Notes: generated from the letters alone by a model not told the origin. Positions 26,455-35,566 are shown, numbered from the stretch's first letter. The stretch is DNA of 64,000 nt from Chryseobacterium carnipullorum (GCF_900142785.1 NZ_FRCD01000020.1:51720-115719), one strand, 5' to 3'. Numbers and translations: made by a program.

Positions 26455-27092
26455 TGAAAAAGATCTTAGCTATAACATTTTTAGTATTGTTAATTGATCA
26501 GGCTTCGAAAATTTATATCAAAACCCATTTCAATCTGGATGACAGTGTGACTGTTCTTCCAGGTTTTAAACTGACTTTCGTAGAAAATCCGGGAATGGCT
26601 TACGGGCTTCATTTCGGAGGAATCATCGGGAAATATTTTCTGGTAATCCTGAGACTTTTCCTGATTGGAGGAATGGTTTATATGTTCAGGAAATGGCTAC
26701 AGCAAGGAGCTTCCAATTACCTTTTGATTCCCATGGCTATTATTTTTGCCGGTGCGATCGGAAATATTATTGACGGTATGTTTTATGGGCTGATCTTCGA
26801 CAGCGGAACGGTGTATGACCAAAGTATCGACCGATGGATCGGATATGGCGGAATATCAAAGTTTGTTCCTGTAGGACAGGGCTACTCTTCCTTTATGAAA
26901 GGTTGTGTCGTAGATATGCTTCACTTTCCTATTGTAGACTGGTATGTTCCTGAAAACATCCCTTTAATCGGTGGTAAACACCTAGAATTCTTTAAGTATA
27001 TTTTCAATGTGGCTGATTCTGCGATTACCGTAGGCGCTGCATTTCTATTAATATTCAGAAAAAAAGCTTTTCCGAACGGACTTGAGTTTTAG
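26454..27092 (+). CDS. lspA: lipoprotein signal peptidase (signal peptidase II)
   Basis: A 212-residue inner-membrane aspartic protease. Seen: four hydrophobic segments, 'LIDQASKIYIK', 'FVENPGMAYG', and the catalytic pair Asp107 (GNIID) and Asp188 (NVADS). It is longer than the approximately 160-residue proteobacterial enzyme because of an insert between the two Asp motifs, a common state in Bacteroidota. It cleaves the signal peptide of diacylated prolipoproteins, several of which are encoded in this window. It overlaps the DUF2683 gene by one base. Confidence 0.96.
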   Translation: MKKILAITFLVLLIDQASKIYIKTHFNLDDSVTVLPGFKLTFVENPGMAYGLHFGGIIGKYFLVILRLFLIGGMVYMFRKWLQQGASNYLLIPMAIIFAGAIGNIIDGMFYGLIFDSGTVYDQSIDRWIGYGGISKFVPVGQGYSSFMKGCVVDMLHFPIVDWYVPENIPLIGGKHLEFFKYIFNVADSAITVGAAFLLIFRKKAFPNGLEF

Positions 27093-27106
27093 AAACAGTA
27101 TTCCGG

Positions 27107-27751
27107 ATGAAAAAAGTAATCAAAAATATTTTTAAATTTTTCCTGCTGCTTCTTGCGGTGGGAATTATTTTTATAGCCTGGGCCAATTACAGCATCAGAA
27201 AAGAAAGCCGTGATTTTGTTTCTTACAGGATTGCTGATGTACCGGAAACCAAGGTGGCTTTGCTGCTTGGAACGGGAAAAACATTAAGCAACGGAATGCC
27301 CAACGCTTATTTCTACAACAGAATACAGGCCGCTATAGATCTTTACAAAAGCGGAAAAATAAAGTACATCCTTGTAAGCGGAGACAACAGCAGCAAAGAC
27401 TATAATGAACCTGAAGACATGCAGCTGACTTTAATGAAATACGGTATTCCGAAAGAAAGAATCGTGATGGATCATGCCGGATTCCGAACCCTGGATTCTG
27501 TAGTCAGGGCTAAGGATATCTTCGGACAGACTAAGCTGGTGATTATTTCACAAAAATTCCACAATGAAAGAGCTGTTTTTCTGGCGAGAAAGAATGCAAT
27601 AGAAGCTTTCGGGTACAATGCCAATGATGTGAATAAATACGCCGGATTAAAAACAAATCTGAGAGAATATCTGGCCAAGACTAAAGTCTACTGGGACTTA
27701 CTTTTCGGAGTACAACCGAAGTTTGGAGGAGAAAAGATTTTGATCCCTTAA
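27107..27751 (+). CDS. SanA/YdcF-type DUF218 membrane protein
   Basis: A 214-residue protein with one N-terminal transmembrane helix (about 9-27) and a DUF218 domain: 'VALLLGTGKTLSNGMPN', 'NRIQAAIDLYKSGKIKYILVSGDN', 'NEPEDMQLTLMKYGIP', and 'VIISQKFHNERAVFLARK'. Family: SanA/ElyC/YdcF proteins affect envelope integrity and vancomycin exclusion in enterobacteria; the biochemical activity is uncertain. It follows lspA by 14 bases and is probably the last gene of the ileS-lspA run. Confidence 0.9.
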   Translation: MKKVIKNIFKFFLLLLAVGIIFIAWANYSIRKESRDFVSYRIADVPETKVALLLGTGKTLSNGMPNAYFYNRIQAAIDLYKSGKIKYILVSGDNSSKDYNEPEDMQLTLMKYGIPKERIVMDHAGFRTLDSVVRAKDIFGQTKLVIISQKFHNERAVFLARKNAIEAFGYNANDVNKYAGLKTNLREYLAKTKVYWDLLFGVQPKFGGEKILIP

Positions 27752-27878
27752 TTTTTTTCTTGCCGATAAAGCAGATGTAAGATGATTATTCAAAAAGATT
27801 TCCCAGTCTTTTTTTTACGAAAACTTTTCCGGATTTTAATTTTAAGCAAACATCTGTGTATTCTGCGGGAGAATTAAT

Positions 27879-27886
27879 TAAATTTG
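27879..27886 (+). promoter_or_regulatory. -7 element of the trpS promoter
   Basis: TAAATTTG 33 bases before the trpS start. The upstream TTG box is not clear. Confidence 0.5.
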
Positions 27887-27919
27887 CAATTCATTAATTT
27901 TTATAAATAATTTAAACAA

Positions 27920-28888
27920 ATGTCAAGAATTCTTACCGGCATTCAAGCCACCGGAACACCCCATCTTGGAAATCTCCTTGGGGCGATCATTCCTGCTATT
28001 GAACTTTCCAAGCAGGAAGGAAATGAATCATTTTTATTCATCGCGAATCTTCATTCTCTTACCCAGATTAAAGATGCGCAGGTTTTAAAACAAAATACCT
28101 ACGAGATCGCTGCGGCTTGGCTTGCTTGTGGGCTGGATACAGAAAAAACATATTTTTACAGACAGAGTGATATCCCTGAGACCTGTGAACTTTCTTGGCA
28201 TTTATCATGTTTTTTTCCTTATCAGAGACTAACACTTGCCCACTCATTTAAAGATAAGGCAGACCGGCTTCAGGACGTGAATGCAGGTCTGTTTACCTAC
28301 CCTATTCTGATGGCGGCTGATATTTTACTGTATAATGCAGAAATCGTTCCTGTAGGAAAAGATCAGCTTCAGCATCTGGAAATCGCCCGTGATGTAGCCT
28401 CAAGATTCAACAATCAGATGGGAGAAGTTTTCGTACTTCCTCAGTCTGAACTTCAGGAAGACACGAAATATGTTCCAGGAACAGATGGCCGTAAAATGTC
28501 TAAATCCATGGGAAATATCATCAACATTTTCCTTCCTGAAAAGGAGCTGAAGAAACAGGTGATGAGTATAGAAACCGACTCTAAGGGTCTGGAAGAGCCA
28601 AAAGATCCTGAAACAGATAAGGTTTTTGCCATTTACGAACTGATCGCCACTCCTGAGCAGACGGAGGAATTAAGAGCGAAATATCTGGCCGGAAACTTCG
28701 GTTACGGACATGCCAAATTAGAGCTGTTAAATCTGATCTTGACGCGTTTTGCAAAAGAAAGAGAAATGTTCGCGTATTATATGAACAATCTGGACGAACT
28801 GGAGGCTAAACTTCAGGAAGGTGCAGCAAAAACAAGAGTGGTTGCTACCGAAACCATCAAAAAAGTAAGAGCAAGCCTGGGAATTTAA
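27920..28888 (+). CDS. trpS: tryptophanyl-tRNA synthetase
   Basis: A 322-residue class Ic synthetase of usual bacterial length. Seen: the HIGH-like TGTPHLGNLLGAI near the N-terminus, 'PILMAADILLYNAEIVPVGKDQLQHLEIARD' in the tryptophan pocket region, and KMSKS at residues 192-196. It charges tRNA-Trp. Monocistronic, with its own promoter element and a terminator shared with the convergent histidine kinase gene. Confidence 0.98.
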   Translation: MSRILTGIQATGTPHLGNLLGAIIPAIELSKQEGNESFLFIANLHSLTQIKDAQVLKQNTYEIAAAWLACGLDTEKTYFYRQSDIPETCELSWHLSCFFPYQRLTLAHSFKDKADRLQDVNAGLFTYPILMAADILLYNAEIVPVGKDQLQHLEIARDVASRFNNQMGEVFVLPQSELQEDTKYVPGTDGRKMSKSMGNIINIFLPEKELKKQVMSIETDSKGLEEPKDPETDKVFAIYELIATPEQTEELRAKYLAGNFGYGHAKLELLNLILTRFAKEREMFAYYMNNLDELEAKLQEGAAKTRVVATETIKKVRASLGI

Positions 28889-28910
28889 TTTTTCCTTTCC
28901 AACCATATGA

Positions 28911-28938
28911 AAGTCTTTCAGTTTGAAAGGCTTTTTTT
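28911..28938. terminator. terminator between trpS and the histidine kinase gene
   Basis: AAGTCTTTCA (28911-28920) and TGAAAGGCTT (28924-28933) form a 10-bp stem with one G-T pair and a GTT loop, followed by a T run on the plus strand. The kinase stop codon lies in this region. Confidence 0.85.
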
Positions 28939-30211
28939 ATTTTGAAAGAATAAAGCAATGCATCCCCTCTTCGAACTCATACACAATATCCCATCCCGGA
29001 TACTGTTTTATGATCGTCCTGATGATAGAAAGTCCGAGACCGGTAGAGCTGTGATCTGCTCCCTGTTTGTAAAAACGGTTGAAAATCTGTGCTTTGTCAA
29101 GAGGAATACCACTTCCACTATTCTTGAAGATTAATCTATTGTCTTCTATAATAATGTCAACATTTCCCTCCTGATTATTGTATTTCACTGCATTTTTAAG
29201 CAGGTTAGAGAGCAGGATACCCGCGAGATCTGGATTAAAATCTGCCCCAAAGAATCCTTTCTCAGCAATAGTAACATGAATCCTCTTAAACTCAATAAAA
29301 TCGTCATAGCTTTTGACCAGCTCCGTAATCATTTCATTGAAATCAACCTTTGAGGTTTTATTAAACTGGCTGTTCTCTATTTTTGAAAGCATGAGCAGAG
29401 ATTTATTCAATCCCGCCATTCTCCTCAGGTCTCCTTTTAATTCTGAAATAAAATTCAGATTTTTTTTGTCAAGATCTTCATTCTGGATCACCAGATCGAT
29501 CTTGTTGATCATAATCGCCAGCGGGGTTTGAAGTTCATGCGAAGCATTTTCAATAAACTGTTTCTGCTGATGAAAAACAAGCTCATTCCGTTCAATCATT
29601 TCCACTATTTCAACATTCAGTTCTTCAAATTCTTTGATCGAATAACTTTGATGTTCTTCCTGAGAAGAAACTCCGAACTGGTATTTCTTAAGCTTATCCA
29701 GGATCGTATAAAAAGGATGCATGGCCTTATTCAGCATATACCCATTCACGGCCAAAATACTTATGACAAGCAAAATATACAATACAATTAAAGCCGTTGT
29801 GAGGTCGTACACCAACTCATCCTGTTCTACGGTAGACGTCCGTATTTCAAGTCTTTGCCTCTTTCCGAACTGATCTATAAAATCGGTTTCAAGTACACGG
29901 TAAGGCTGGTCTTTATCGTCATACTCCATATAAAACATCTTATTATAGAGTCTGTTCTTCTCTTTATAGCCGGATTCTGAAATGGGCTTGATTTTAAATT
30001 CATTAAATCCAAAATCTGTACTGTTCAATAATTCCGGATCATGGTAAACTGCTTTAATAATCTGTATCTTCCTGTCTTTCAGCCCGTCATCTACATTGTC
30101 ATATACTTCGTCCAGAATATAGGCGTAAAAGAGCGCTGCCCAGACTGCAATAATGAGCAGCAGGATCACGATCATGTATTTGATGGTGTAGTATTTTAAC
30201 GAAACTTTCAT
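28937..30211 (-). CDS. sensor histidine kinase
   Basis: A 424-residue membrane kinase. Two transmembrane segments (about 10-33 and 140-160) flank a periplasmic sensor of about 105 residues. Then come the phospho-acceptor H box FIENASHELQTPL (His225), the N box NLLKNAVKYN, the G boxes NSGSGIPLD and STGLGLSI. All catalytic motifs are intact. The start overlaps the response regulator stop by one base. Family: classical HisKA/HATPase_c kinase paired with an OmpR-type regulator; its signal is unknown, but the nearby PepSY-like exported protein is a candidate partner. Confidence 0.96.
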   Translation of the reverse strand: MKVSLKYYTIKYMIVILLLIIAVWAALFYAYILDEVYDNVDDGLKDRKIQIIKAVYHDPELLNSTDFGFNEFKIKPISESGYKEKNRLYNKMFYMEYDDKDQPYRVLETDFIDQFGKRQRLEIRTSTVEQDELVYDLTTALIVLYILLVISILAVNGYMLNKAMHPFYTILDKLKKYQFGVSSQEEHQSYSIKEFEELNVEIVEMIERNELVFHQQKQFIENASHELQTPLAIMINKIDLVIQNEDLDKKNLNFISELKGDLRRMAGLNKSLLMLSKIENSQFNKTSKVDFNEMITELVKSYDDFIEFKRIHVTIAEKGFFGADFNPDLAGILLSNLLKNAVKYNNQEGNVDIIIEDNRLIFKNSGSGIPLDKAQIFNRFYKQGADHSSTGLGLSIIRTIIKQYPGWDIVYEFEEGMHCFILSK

Positions 30212-30882
30212 TAGATGAATTTATAACCTATTCCGTAAACAGCCTGGAAATCGGCTTCTGCATTGAGGCTTTTTAATTTTTTACGAAGATTCTTAATCTG
30301 TGAGTAAATAAAATCAAGACTGTCTGCCTGATCGATATAGTCTCCCCAGATCGCTTCAGCCAAAGTAGTTTTCTGTAATGTTTTTTCCGGATGGATCACA
30401 AAATAATACAAAAGATCATATTCCTTACGGTTAAGGATCAGATCTTCCTTCCCGACTTTAACGGTCCTGTTTTCCGGATCAATACTGATGTTTTTGTAGG
30501 CAATGGTATTTTCGCCATCCTGATTCTTTCTTCTGATGACCGATCGGATTCTGGCCATCAGTTCGGCAAGATGGAATGGTTTTGCCAGATAATCATCTGC
30601 GCCGATCTCTAATCCGGCCACTTTATCATCCACAGAATCTTTAGCCGATAAAATGATCACAGGATCTTTTTTATGCATTTTCTTGATCTCTCGTAGTAAA
30701 TCAATGCCGTTTCCGTCCGGCAGCATAATATCCAGAAGAATGCAGTCGTATTCATATGAAATTATTTTTTCCAGCCCGGCTGTGTAGGTAAGGGCAAATT
30801 CCACAATAAAATGCTCTGCTTCCAGAAAAGTCTGAACAGTGTCTTTCAGTTCCGGTTCATCTTCTACAATTAATATCTTCAT
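30211..30882 (-). CDS. OmpR/PhoB-family response regulator
   Basis: A 223-residue regulator; I take the ATG at 30882 (MKILIVEDEPEL) and not the upstream frame extension. Receiver domain: acidic pair Glu-Asp near residue 8, phospho-acceptor Asp51 in CILLDIMLPDG, Thr/Ser in 'VIILSAKD', and Lys in 'YLAKPFH'. The C-terminal winged-helix DNA-binding domain has 'LNRKEYDLLYYFV' and 'QIKNLRKKL...IYGIGYKF'-type ends. It is translationally coupled to the kinase downstream. Confidence 0.96.
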   Translation of the reverse strand: MKILIVEDEPELKDTVQTFLEAEHFIVEFALTYTAGLEKIISYEYDCILLDIMLPDGNGIDLLREIKKMHKKDPVIILSAKDSVDDKVAGLEIGADDYLAKPFHLAELMARIRSVIRRKNQDGENTIAYKNISIDPENRTVKVGKEDLILNRKEYDLLYYFVIHPEKTLQKTTLAEAIWGDYIDQADSLDFIYSQIKNLRKKLKSLNAEADFQAVYGIGYKFI

Positions 30883-31147
30883 TCCGCAATATTGGCTTAT
30901 CAAATATATGAAATTAGGAAGGAAGGTTGGGAGACCAGAAGTTATTTCCGGACGATTGACGCCCTTAACCTCTCATTTCCCTTGCTTTTCTGTTTTCAAA
31001 GTACCCTACTTGGATAATGTCTTGTTAAAAAGAAACCATCCATTTTCTTATCTTTTGGGAGGAGTGACTTCCTTCACTGCTGGTAATGATATTCCAGTTA
31101 ACCATCCTATTAAGATTTAAGGTATTTATGTATACTTTTAAAGTGAA

Positions 31148-31597
31148 TTAGTCATCAATTCTTTTGAAATTTCCTTTCTTATCAAATTCAAGATCCAGTC
31201 CGTTTGAAAGTTCGGCTTTATAAGACCATCTTTCTTTTTCTATCTTAATGATATACGTATTTGGGAAATTCTTAGCTGCATAATTTCTGATCGATACGGG
31301 AATAAATCCATAAGGCAGCTTCTGGTGTTTCCCATCCACTTCTTTCCAGTTTCCACTGCTGTCGAACTCTACCTTCACGCCATTAGCCAGATAGACTTTA
31401 TATTCGTCCACGCCATAAATCTCTCTGTCTTCAAGAGCAGACCCCACAGCAATCCCTTTAAAATGGGTGGCAAGGAAATTTTTTGCAGTTTTTGGTAACT
31501 GATTTGCGTTGATTGCTTTATCCTGTGCAAAAATAAATCCGCCTGCCAATAAGAAAATAAAAACAAGCGCTCCGGTGATTTTTCTAAAATTTTTCAT
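31148..31597 (-). CDS. exported PepSY-like domain protein
   Basis: A protein of 149 residues from the ATG at 31597 (signal peptide MKNFRKITGALVFIFLLAGGFIFAQ); an in-frame ATG at 31618 would add seven residues. The mature part has two copies of the PepSY-like (BLIP-like) fold, each ending in a 'V.F...GNWKEVD' or 'LEFDKKGNFKRIDD' motif. Family: small periplasmic proteins, often beside two-component systems, possibly acting as inhibitors or sensors. The two-component genes lie downstream in the same orientation after about 265 bases. Confidence 0.85.
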   Translation of the reverse strand: MKNFRKITGALVFIFLLAGGFIFAQDKAINANQLPKTAKNFLATHFKGIAVGSALEDREIYGVDEYKVYLANGVKVEFDSSGNWKEVDGKHQKLPYGFIPVSIRNYAAKNFPNTYIIKIEKERWSYKAELSNGLDLEFDKKGNFKRIDD

Positions 31598-31719
31598 ACT
31601 CTTAAATTTTTCTGTCATTGTTATAAAGCAAAGGTCAGAATCAATTTAGGAAAGAATTAGGAAAAGCGGAATGAGTGAGAAAATAAAGTAATTAAAAGTG
31701 AAGAGTGAAAAAATATTTA

Positions 31720-31843
31720 AACCATTAAGATTATTGAAGGTTGTAAGAGTATTAAGAAGGTTTTCCTCTAAACTTTAATACTTAAAAAAAAACGTTTGAT
31801 CTCCCCTTAATTATCCTAAACTTCTTCAATAATCTTAATGGTT
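31720..31843. repeat. inverted repeat with 20-bp perfect arms
   Basis: The 20 bases at 31720-31739 are the exact reverse complement of 31824-31843, enclosing about 84 AT-rich bases. It lies in the 290-base gap between the PepSY-like gene and the HAD phosphatase gene. No ORF lies inside it. It could be a MITE-like palindrome or a transcription-end structure. Confidence 0.85.
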
Positions 31844-31887
31844 CAAGAAAAATTTTCAGCTTTTTATTGCTCCTGAAAACGCAAATT

Positions 31888-32583
31888 TTATAAATAATTT
31901 TTAATCTGTAAAAGATGGGTTATTGCTTTCAAGCCTTCTTCCTGTCTATTTTCTTTATAAACATCGAAAAAGATCACATCGAGTCCGTATTTTTGGGAAC
32001 CTACCACATCTGCAATCCAGTCGTCACCAATCATTATACTCTCTTCTTTTTTGGCCTCTGCAAGCCCTAAAGAATAGTCAAAGATCTTTGGATTGGGTTT
32101 TCTCACCCCAACAGAATCTGCACTGGTAATGGTCTTAAAATATTTATCGATTCCGGACAGGATGCATTTCCTTTCCGTCACTTCCTGAAATCCGTTGGAA
32201 ATAACGTGCAGGGTGTAGTGTTTGGATTTAAGATACTCCAAAATATATTCTGCTCCCTCTACCAATTCATTGTAATTAAGGATCTTATCCAGAAAATGTT
32301 CTTCAAAATACTGGGAAAGCACTTCATCATCCAATCCGAAATGCTTGAAGCTATCATAGAAACGGTGCTTCCTCAGATATTCTTTACCGATGATACCGTC
32401 TCTGATTTTTTCCCAGAGGCTTTCATTGATGTCATGATAGACGGAATGAAACTCTTCAAAGTCGATATTATAGTGTAAAGTGATTTCCTGCTTTTCAAAA
32501 AGGTCTTTGATGGTAAGGTAAGCGTTCTTACGGTGATCCCAGAGCGTATTGTCCAGGTCAAAAAAAATGTGCTGAATTTTCAT
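31888..32583 (-). CDS. YjjG-family HAD nucleotidase
   Basis: A 231-residue HAD hydrolase from the ATG at 32583. Seen: motif I FFDLDNTLWDH, motif II 'HVISNGFQEVTERK', motif III Lys in 'VGVRKPNPKIF', and motif IV 'IMIGDDWIADV'. The helical cap between motifs I and II places it in the YjjG group. Family: dephosphorylates non-canonical pyrimidine monophosphates, a house-cleaning role in the cytoplasm. Single gene. Confidence 0.92.
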   Translation of the reverse strand: MKIQHIFFDLDNTLWDHRKNAYLTIKDLFEKQEITLHYNIDFEEFHSVYHDINESLWEKIRDGIIGKEYLRKHRFYDSFKHFGLDDEVLSQYFEEHFLDKILNYNELVEGAEYILEYLKSKHYTLHVISNGFQEVTERKCILSGIDKYFKTITSADSVGVRKPNPKIFDYSLGLAEAKKEESIMIGDDWIADVVGSQKYGLDVIFFDVYKENRQEEGLKAITHLLQIKNYL

Positions 32584-32788
32584 ACAGCACAAAATTAATA
32601 ATTTTAATTTTTGGAAATCGGGAAATTCTTGCTTTTGGTTGTTACCACTTCAAGACTTTTTGAGTAATTCAATAAAAAATCAATTGTTTGTTTCTTAGGT
32701 TTCAAAGTTTTCACTTTTAAGGAATCATTTTTTTTCATAGGCGAAAAGTATGTTTTCCTTTAAACGTGAATTTTTTAAAAATATTATC

Positions 32789-33379
32789 CTATCGTGTCAA
32801 TACAATGTTATTTTCATCCATGATTTTTCTCAGGTTGATGAGTGCATACCTTACTCTTCCCAATGTAGTATTGATACTCATATTGGTATGATCCGCAATT
32901 TCTTTGAAGCTCAGACCGTCAAAAAATCTTAATTTAATGACTTCCTGCTGGTTCTGTGGCAGAAACTGAAGCATCTTTAACAGATCTTCCTGAATCTGCA
33001 TCGTTACAAGCTGATCTTCAATATTTTCTGATGGTTCTCTGATCAGATCAAAAATAGAATACTCGTCTGTTTCAAAAGTAGTTTCCGAAACTTTAACATT
33101 TTTCGCTTTTAGTCTGAAATGATCGATGATAAGGTTGTGTGCAATTCTTTTTGCCCAAAGAATAAATTTACCTTCTTCGTTGTATCGTCCTTCTTTCAGC
33201 ATCAGGATGATTTTCATGAATGTATCCTGAAAAACATCATTGGCAAGGTCTTCATCATTAATTTTGTAAAAAATGAATGTAAACAGTTCTCTCTGATGAC
33301 GATGAATAAGGGCTGATAGGGCTTCTTCGTCTCCTTTCTGGTAAAGGGAAATTAGTAGGCTGTCCGTTTTTAATTTCAT
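32789..33379 (-). CDS. sigma-70 family (ECF-like) RNA polymerase sigma factor
   Basis: A 196-residue sigma factor from the ATG at 33379. Region 2 includes 'DLANDVFQDTFMKI' and 'FILWAKRIAHNLIIDHFR'; region 4 is 'LPQNQQEVIKLRFFDGLSFKEIADHTNMSINTTLGRVRYAL'. The linker is short, as in ECF sigma factors. No FecR-like anti-sigma gene is adjacent, so it is not a FecI type. This form is widely conserved in Flavobacteriia as far as I recall, with a general role. It stands alone between the HAD gene and a small outer-membrane protein. Confidence 0.93.
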   Translation of the reverse strand: MKLKTDSLLISLYQKGDEEALSALIHRHQRELFTFIFYKINDEDLANDVFQDTFMKIILMLKEGRYNEEGKFILWAKRIAHNLIIDHFRLKAKNVKVSETTFETDEYSIFDLIREPSENIEDQLVTMQIQEDLLKMLQFLPQNQQEVIKLRFFDGLSFKEIADHTNMSINTTLGRVRYALINLRKIMDENNIVLTR

Positions 33380-33577
33380 AACTCTTCTCAATAATAAAAA
33401 ATTTGCAGACCAGCAATTCTCCAGATATTTTATCTGGCCCTAGCTGTAAATACAAAACAGTTCTTTAGAGTAAAGTAAAATCAATAGGCAGTACAATTAT
33501 TATATGGTGTAAATATAATAATTTTTTAATAACTGTTAACCAATTATTAAATTTTTACGAGAAAAATTTAAAAAAAC

Positions 33578-34069
33578 TTATTTAAACATATCATGAATAA
33601 AGACTGTTGGGATATTTAATGTTAAATTAACATTCAGCCCTTTCATCTCTTTTCCATTCAAACGGGCATCTCCAATCGGAAAAGCATACCCTCCGGCAAG
33701 GTCTAAAAGTCCGAAAAGCGTAACTCCAATTTTCGGAGCAATATATTTATTGGTGCCTTCTGCGCCTATTAAAAGATAGTAGGAATGATAAAAATCTACA
33801 TTTTTCTCAAAATTAAGGAGCACATCTGCCTGCAGTTTAGGCATGATGGCAAATTTAGAACTGGCAGAACCCATTAAAGCAGATCCTCCCAGCCTGTAAA
33901 TGACATCATCATTCTTCAGGAAAAGCAGCTTCCCTCCCACTTCTCCAAAGCTCTGGTTCTGATAGGTATACCCCACGCTGACCATTTTGTGCATGGTGTA
34001 CTGTGCCTTCGCCACTATGCTCAGGAAAAATATAAAAAGGACAGTAACTGCTGATCTAAAATTCATCAT
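33578..34069 (-). CDS. exported hypothetical protein, probable small beta-barrel
   Basis: A 163-residue protein with a signal peptide (FRSAVTVLFIFFLSIVAKAQ). The mature part has alternating hydrophobic strands rich in Gly and Tyr ('VSVGYTYQNQSFGEVGGKL', 'YLLIGAEGTNKYIAPKIGVTLFGLLDLAGGYAFPIG'), as in small outer-membrane barrel proteins of Bacteroidota. No named family is recognised. It is downstream of metK but separated by a terminator. Confidence 0.7.
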   Translation of the reverse strand: MMNFRSAVTVLFIFFLSIVAKAQYTMHKMVSVGYTYQNQSFGEVGGKLLFLKNDDVIYRLGGSALMGSASSKFAIMPKLQADVLLNFEKNVDFYHSYYLLIGAEGTNKYIAPKIGVTLFGLLDLAGGYAFPIGDARLNGKEMKGLNVNLTLNIPTVFIHDMFK

Positions 34070-34102
34070 CTTTAAATTATTTAAGGTGTAAAATTAAAAA
34101 AA

Positions 34103-34135
34103 ACTGCCTTATCGAAAGATAAAGCAGTCTATTTA
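34103..34135 (-). terminator. terminator of metK
   Basis: ACTGC-C-TTATC (34103-34113) pairs with GATAA-A-GCAGT (34118-34128), one mismatch, loop GAAA. On the minus strand a T run follows. It lies 25 bases after the metK stop. Confidence 0.88.
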
Positions 34136-34152
34136 TTATTTCTTAAGCGAAA

Positions 34153-35433
34153 TTAAATTCCGAAAGAAGCTTTAATTTCATCTACTTTGTCCAGTTTTTC
34201 CCAGGTAAAGAACTCAAGACCTGTAAGGGTGATCTCATTTTTCTGACCTTTATTGAATGTTTTGTCAGCGGTATAATGTTCTTTTCCCATGTGTCCGTAA
34301 GAAGCCGTTTCCAGATAGATTGGATTTCTTAGTTTTAGGTTCTGCTCAATCGCATAAGGTCTTAAATCGAAGATGGTAGATACTTTCTTGGCAATTTCAC
34401 CATCATTAAGATCTACTTTCGCAGTTCCGTATGTATTGATGTATAAACCACAAGGCTCAGCAACACCGATAGCATAAGAAACCTGCACCAGAACTTCATC
34501 CGCCACACCAGCAGCCACTAAGTTCTTTGCAATGTGTCTTGTTGCGTAAGCTGCACTTCTGTCTACTTTTGAAGGGTCTTTTCCAGAGAAAGCACCACCA
34601 CCGTGAGCTCCTTTTCCTCCATAAGTATCTACGATGATCTTTCTTCCTGTAAGGCCAGTATCCCCGTGAGGACCTCCGATCACAAATTTACCTGTCGGGT
34701 TGATGTGATATTTAATCTGGTCGTTGAACAATGCCTTGATTTCTTCAGTTTGCTGAGCTATAACTCTAGGTACCAGAATACTTTTGATATCTTCACGGAT
34801 CTTGTTCAGCATTTCTTCTTCAGTTCCGAAATCATCATGCTGTGTAGAAACTACGATAGAATCAATTCTTACCGGCTTGTGATCGTCAGAATATTCAATA
34901 GTTACCTGGCTTTTTGCATCCGGACGAAGGTAAGCGATTTCGCTTCCGTCTCTTCTCAATACAGAAAGTTCTTTAAGAATAGTATGGGCAAGATCTAAAG
35001 CAAGAGGCATATAATTAGCTGTCTCGTTCGTTGCATACCCGAACATCATCCCCTGGTCACCAGCACCCTGTGCGTTTGCTTTAGCTTCGAAAGATTCGTC
35101 GTTTACCGCTCTGTCTACCCCCTGATTAATATCCGGAGACTGCTCATGGATGGCAGAGATAACTCCGCATGAATCACCATTGAACATATATTCTCCTTTG
35201 GTATAGCCTATTCCGTTGATAACATCTCTTGCAATAGTCTGCACATCAAGATACGCATCAGACTTTACTTCTCCCGCAAGCACAACCTGTCCGGTAGTAA
35301 CAAGAGTTTCACACGCTACTTTAGAGTTTTTATCGTATGCTAAAAAATGATCGATTAATGCATCGGAGATTTGATCGGCAATTTTATCCGGATGTCCTTC
35401 TGAAACTGATTCAGATGTAAATAGATAAGACAT
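34153..35433 (-). CDS. metK: S-adenosylmethionine synthetase
   Basis: A 426-residue enzyme. Seen: SESVSEGHPDKIADQISDA at the N-terminus, the methionine/ATP loop 'GAGDQGMMFGYATNE', the phosphate-binding glycine-rich 'GGKGAHGGGAFSGKDPSKVDRSAAY', and 'FVIGGPHGDTGLTGRKI'. Length is a little above the E. coli enzyme (about 384). It makes S-adenosylmethionine from methionine and ATP in the cytoplasm. A probable SAM-II riboswitch in its leader would give feedback control by its product. Confidence 0.98.
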   Translation of the reverse strand: MSYLFTSESVSEGHPDKIADQISDALIDHFLAYDKNSKVACETLVTTGQVVLAGEVKSDAYLDVQTIARDVINGIGYTKGEYMFNGDSCGVISAIHEQSPDINQGVDRAVNDESFEAKANAQGAGDQGMMFGYATNETANYMPLALDLAHTILKELSVLRRDGSEIAYLRPDAKSQVTIEYSDDHKPVRIDSIVVSTQHDDFGTEEEMLNKIREDIKSILVPRVIAQQTEEIKALFNDQIKYHINPTGKFVIGGPHGDTGLTGRKIIVDTYGGKGAHGGGAFSGKDPSKVDRSAAYATRHIAKNLVAAGVADEVLVQVSYAIGVAEPCGLYINTYGTAKVDLNDGEIAKKVSTIFDLRPYAIEQNLKLRNPIYLETASYGHMGKEHYTADKTFNKGQKNEITLTGLEFFTWEKLDKVDEIKASFGI

Positions 35434-35499
35434 ATTATTCTTTGTTTTTTAGATTAAAATAAGTGAAGAAAAATAAGAATAATTGCCCAGAAAAAAGAA

Positions 35500-35555
35500 T
35501 ACTGTTTTAGCATATTTTTAGAGAGGTTGCAATCAGGTCAAATTTTTCCTCGTTG
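35500..35555 (-). promoter_or_regulatory. probable SAM-II riboswitch in the metK leader
   Basis: On the minus strand a GAGG (35551-35548) and CCTC (35526-35523) stem closes a loop containing AAATTTGACC and GATTGCAA. After the stem come an A-rich linker and GCTAAAA (35511-35505). This order (stem, ATTTG, TTGCA, closing stem, AAA, GCTAAA) is that of the SAM-II (metA/SAM-alpha) class, in which the GCTAAA segment pairs back into the loop as a pseudoknot. It lies just after a -7 element and before metK, which fits well. Confidence 0.75.
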
Positions 35556-35566
35556 ATAAACGTCTG

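Noticed and set aside
30839..31120. 93-codon plus-strand ORF over the regulator leader
   Set aside because: It overlaps the response regulator start, has no domain, and no supporting start context.
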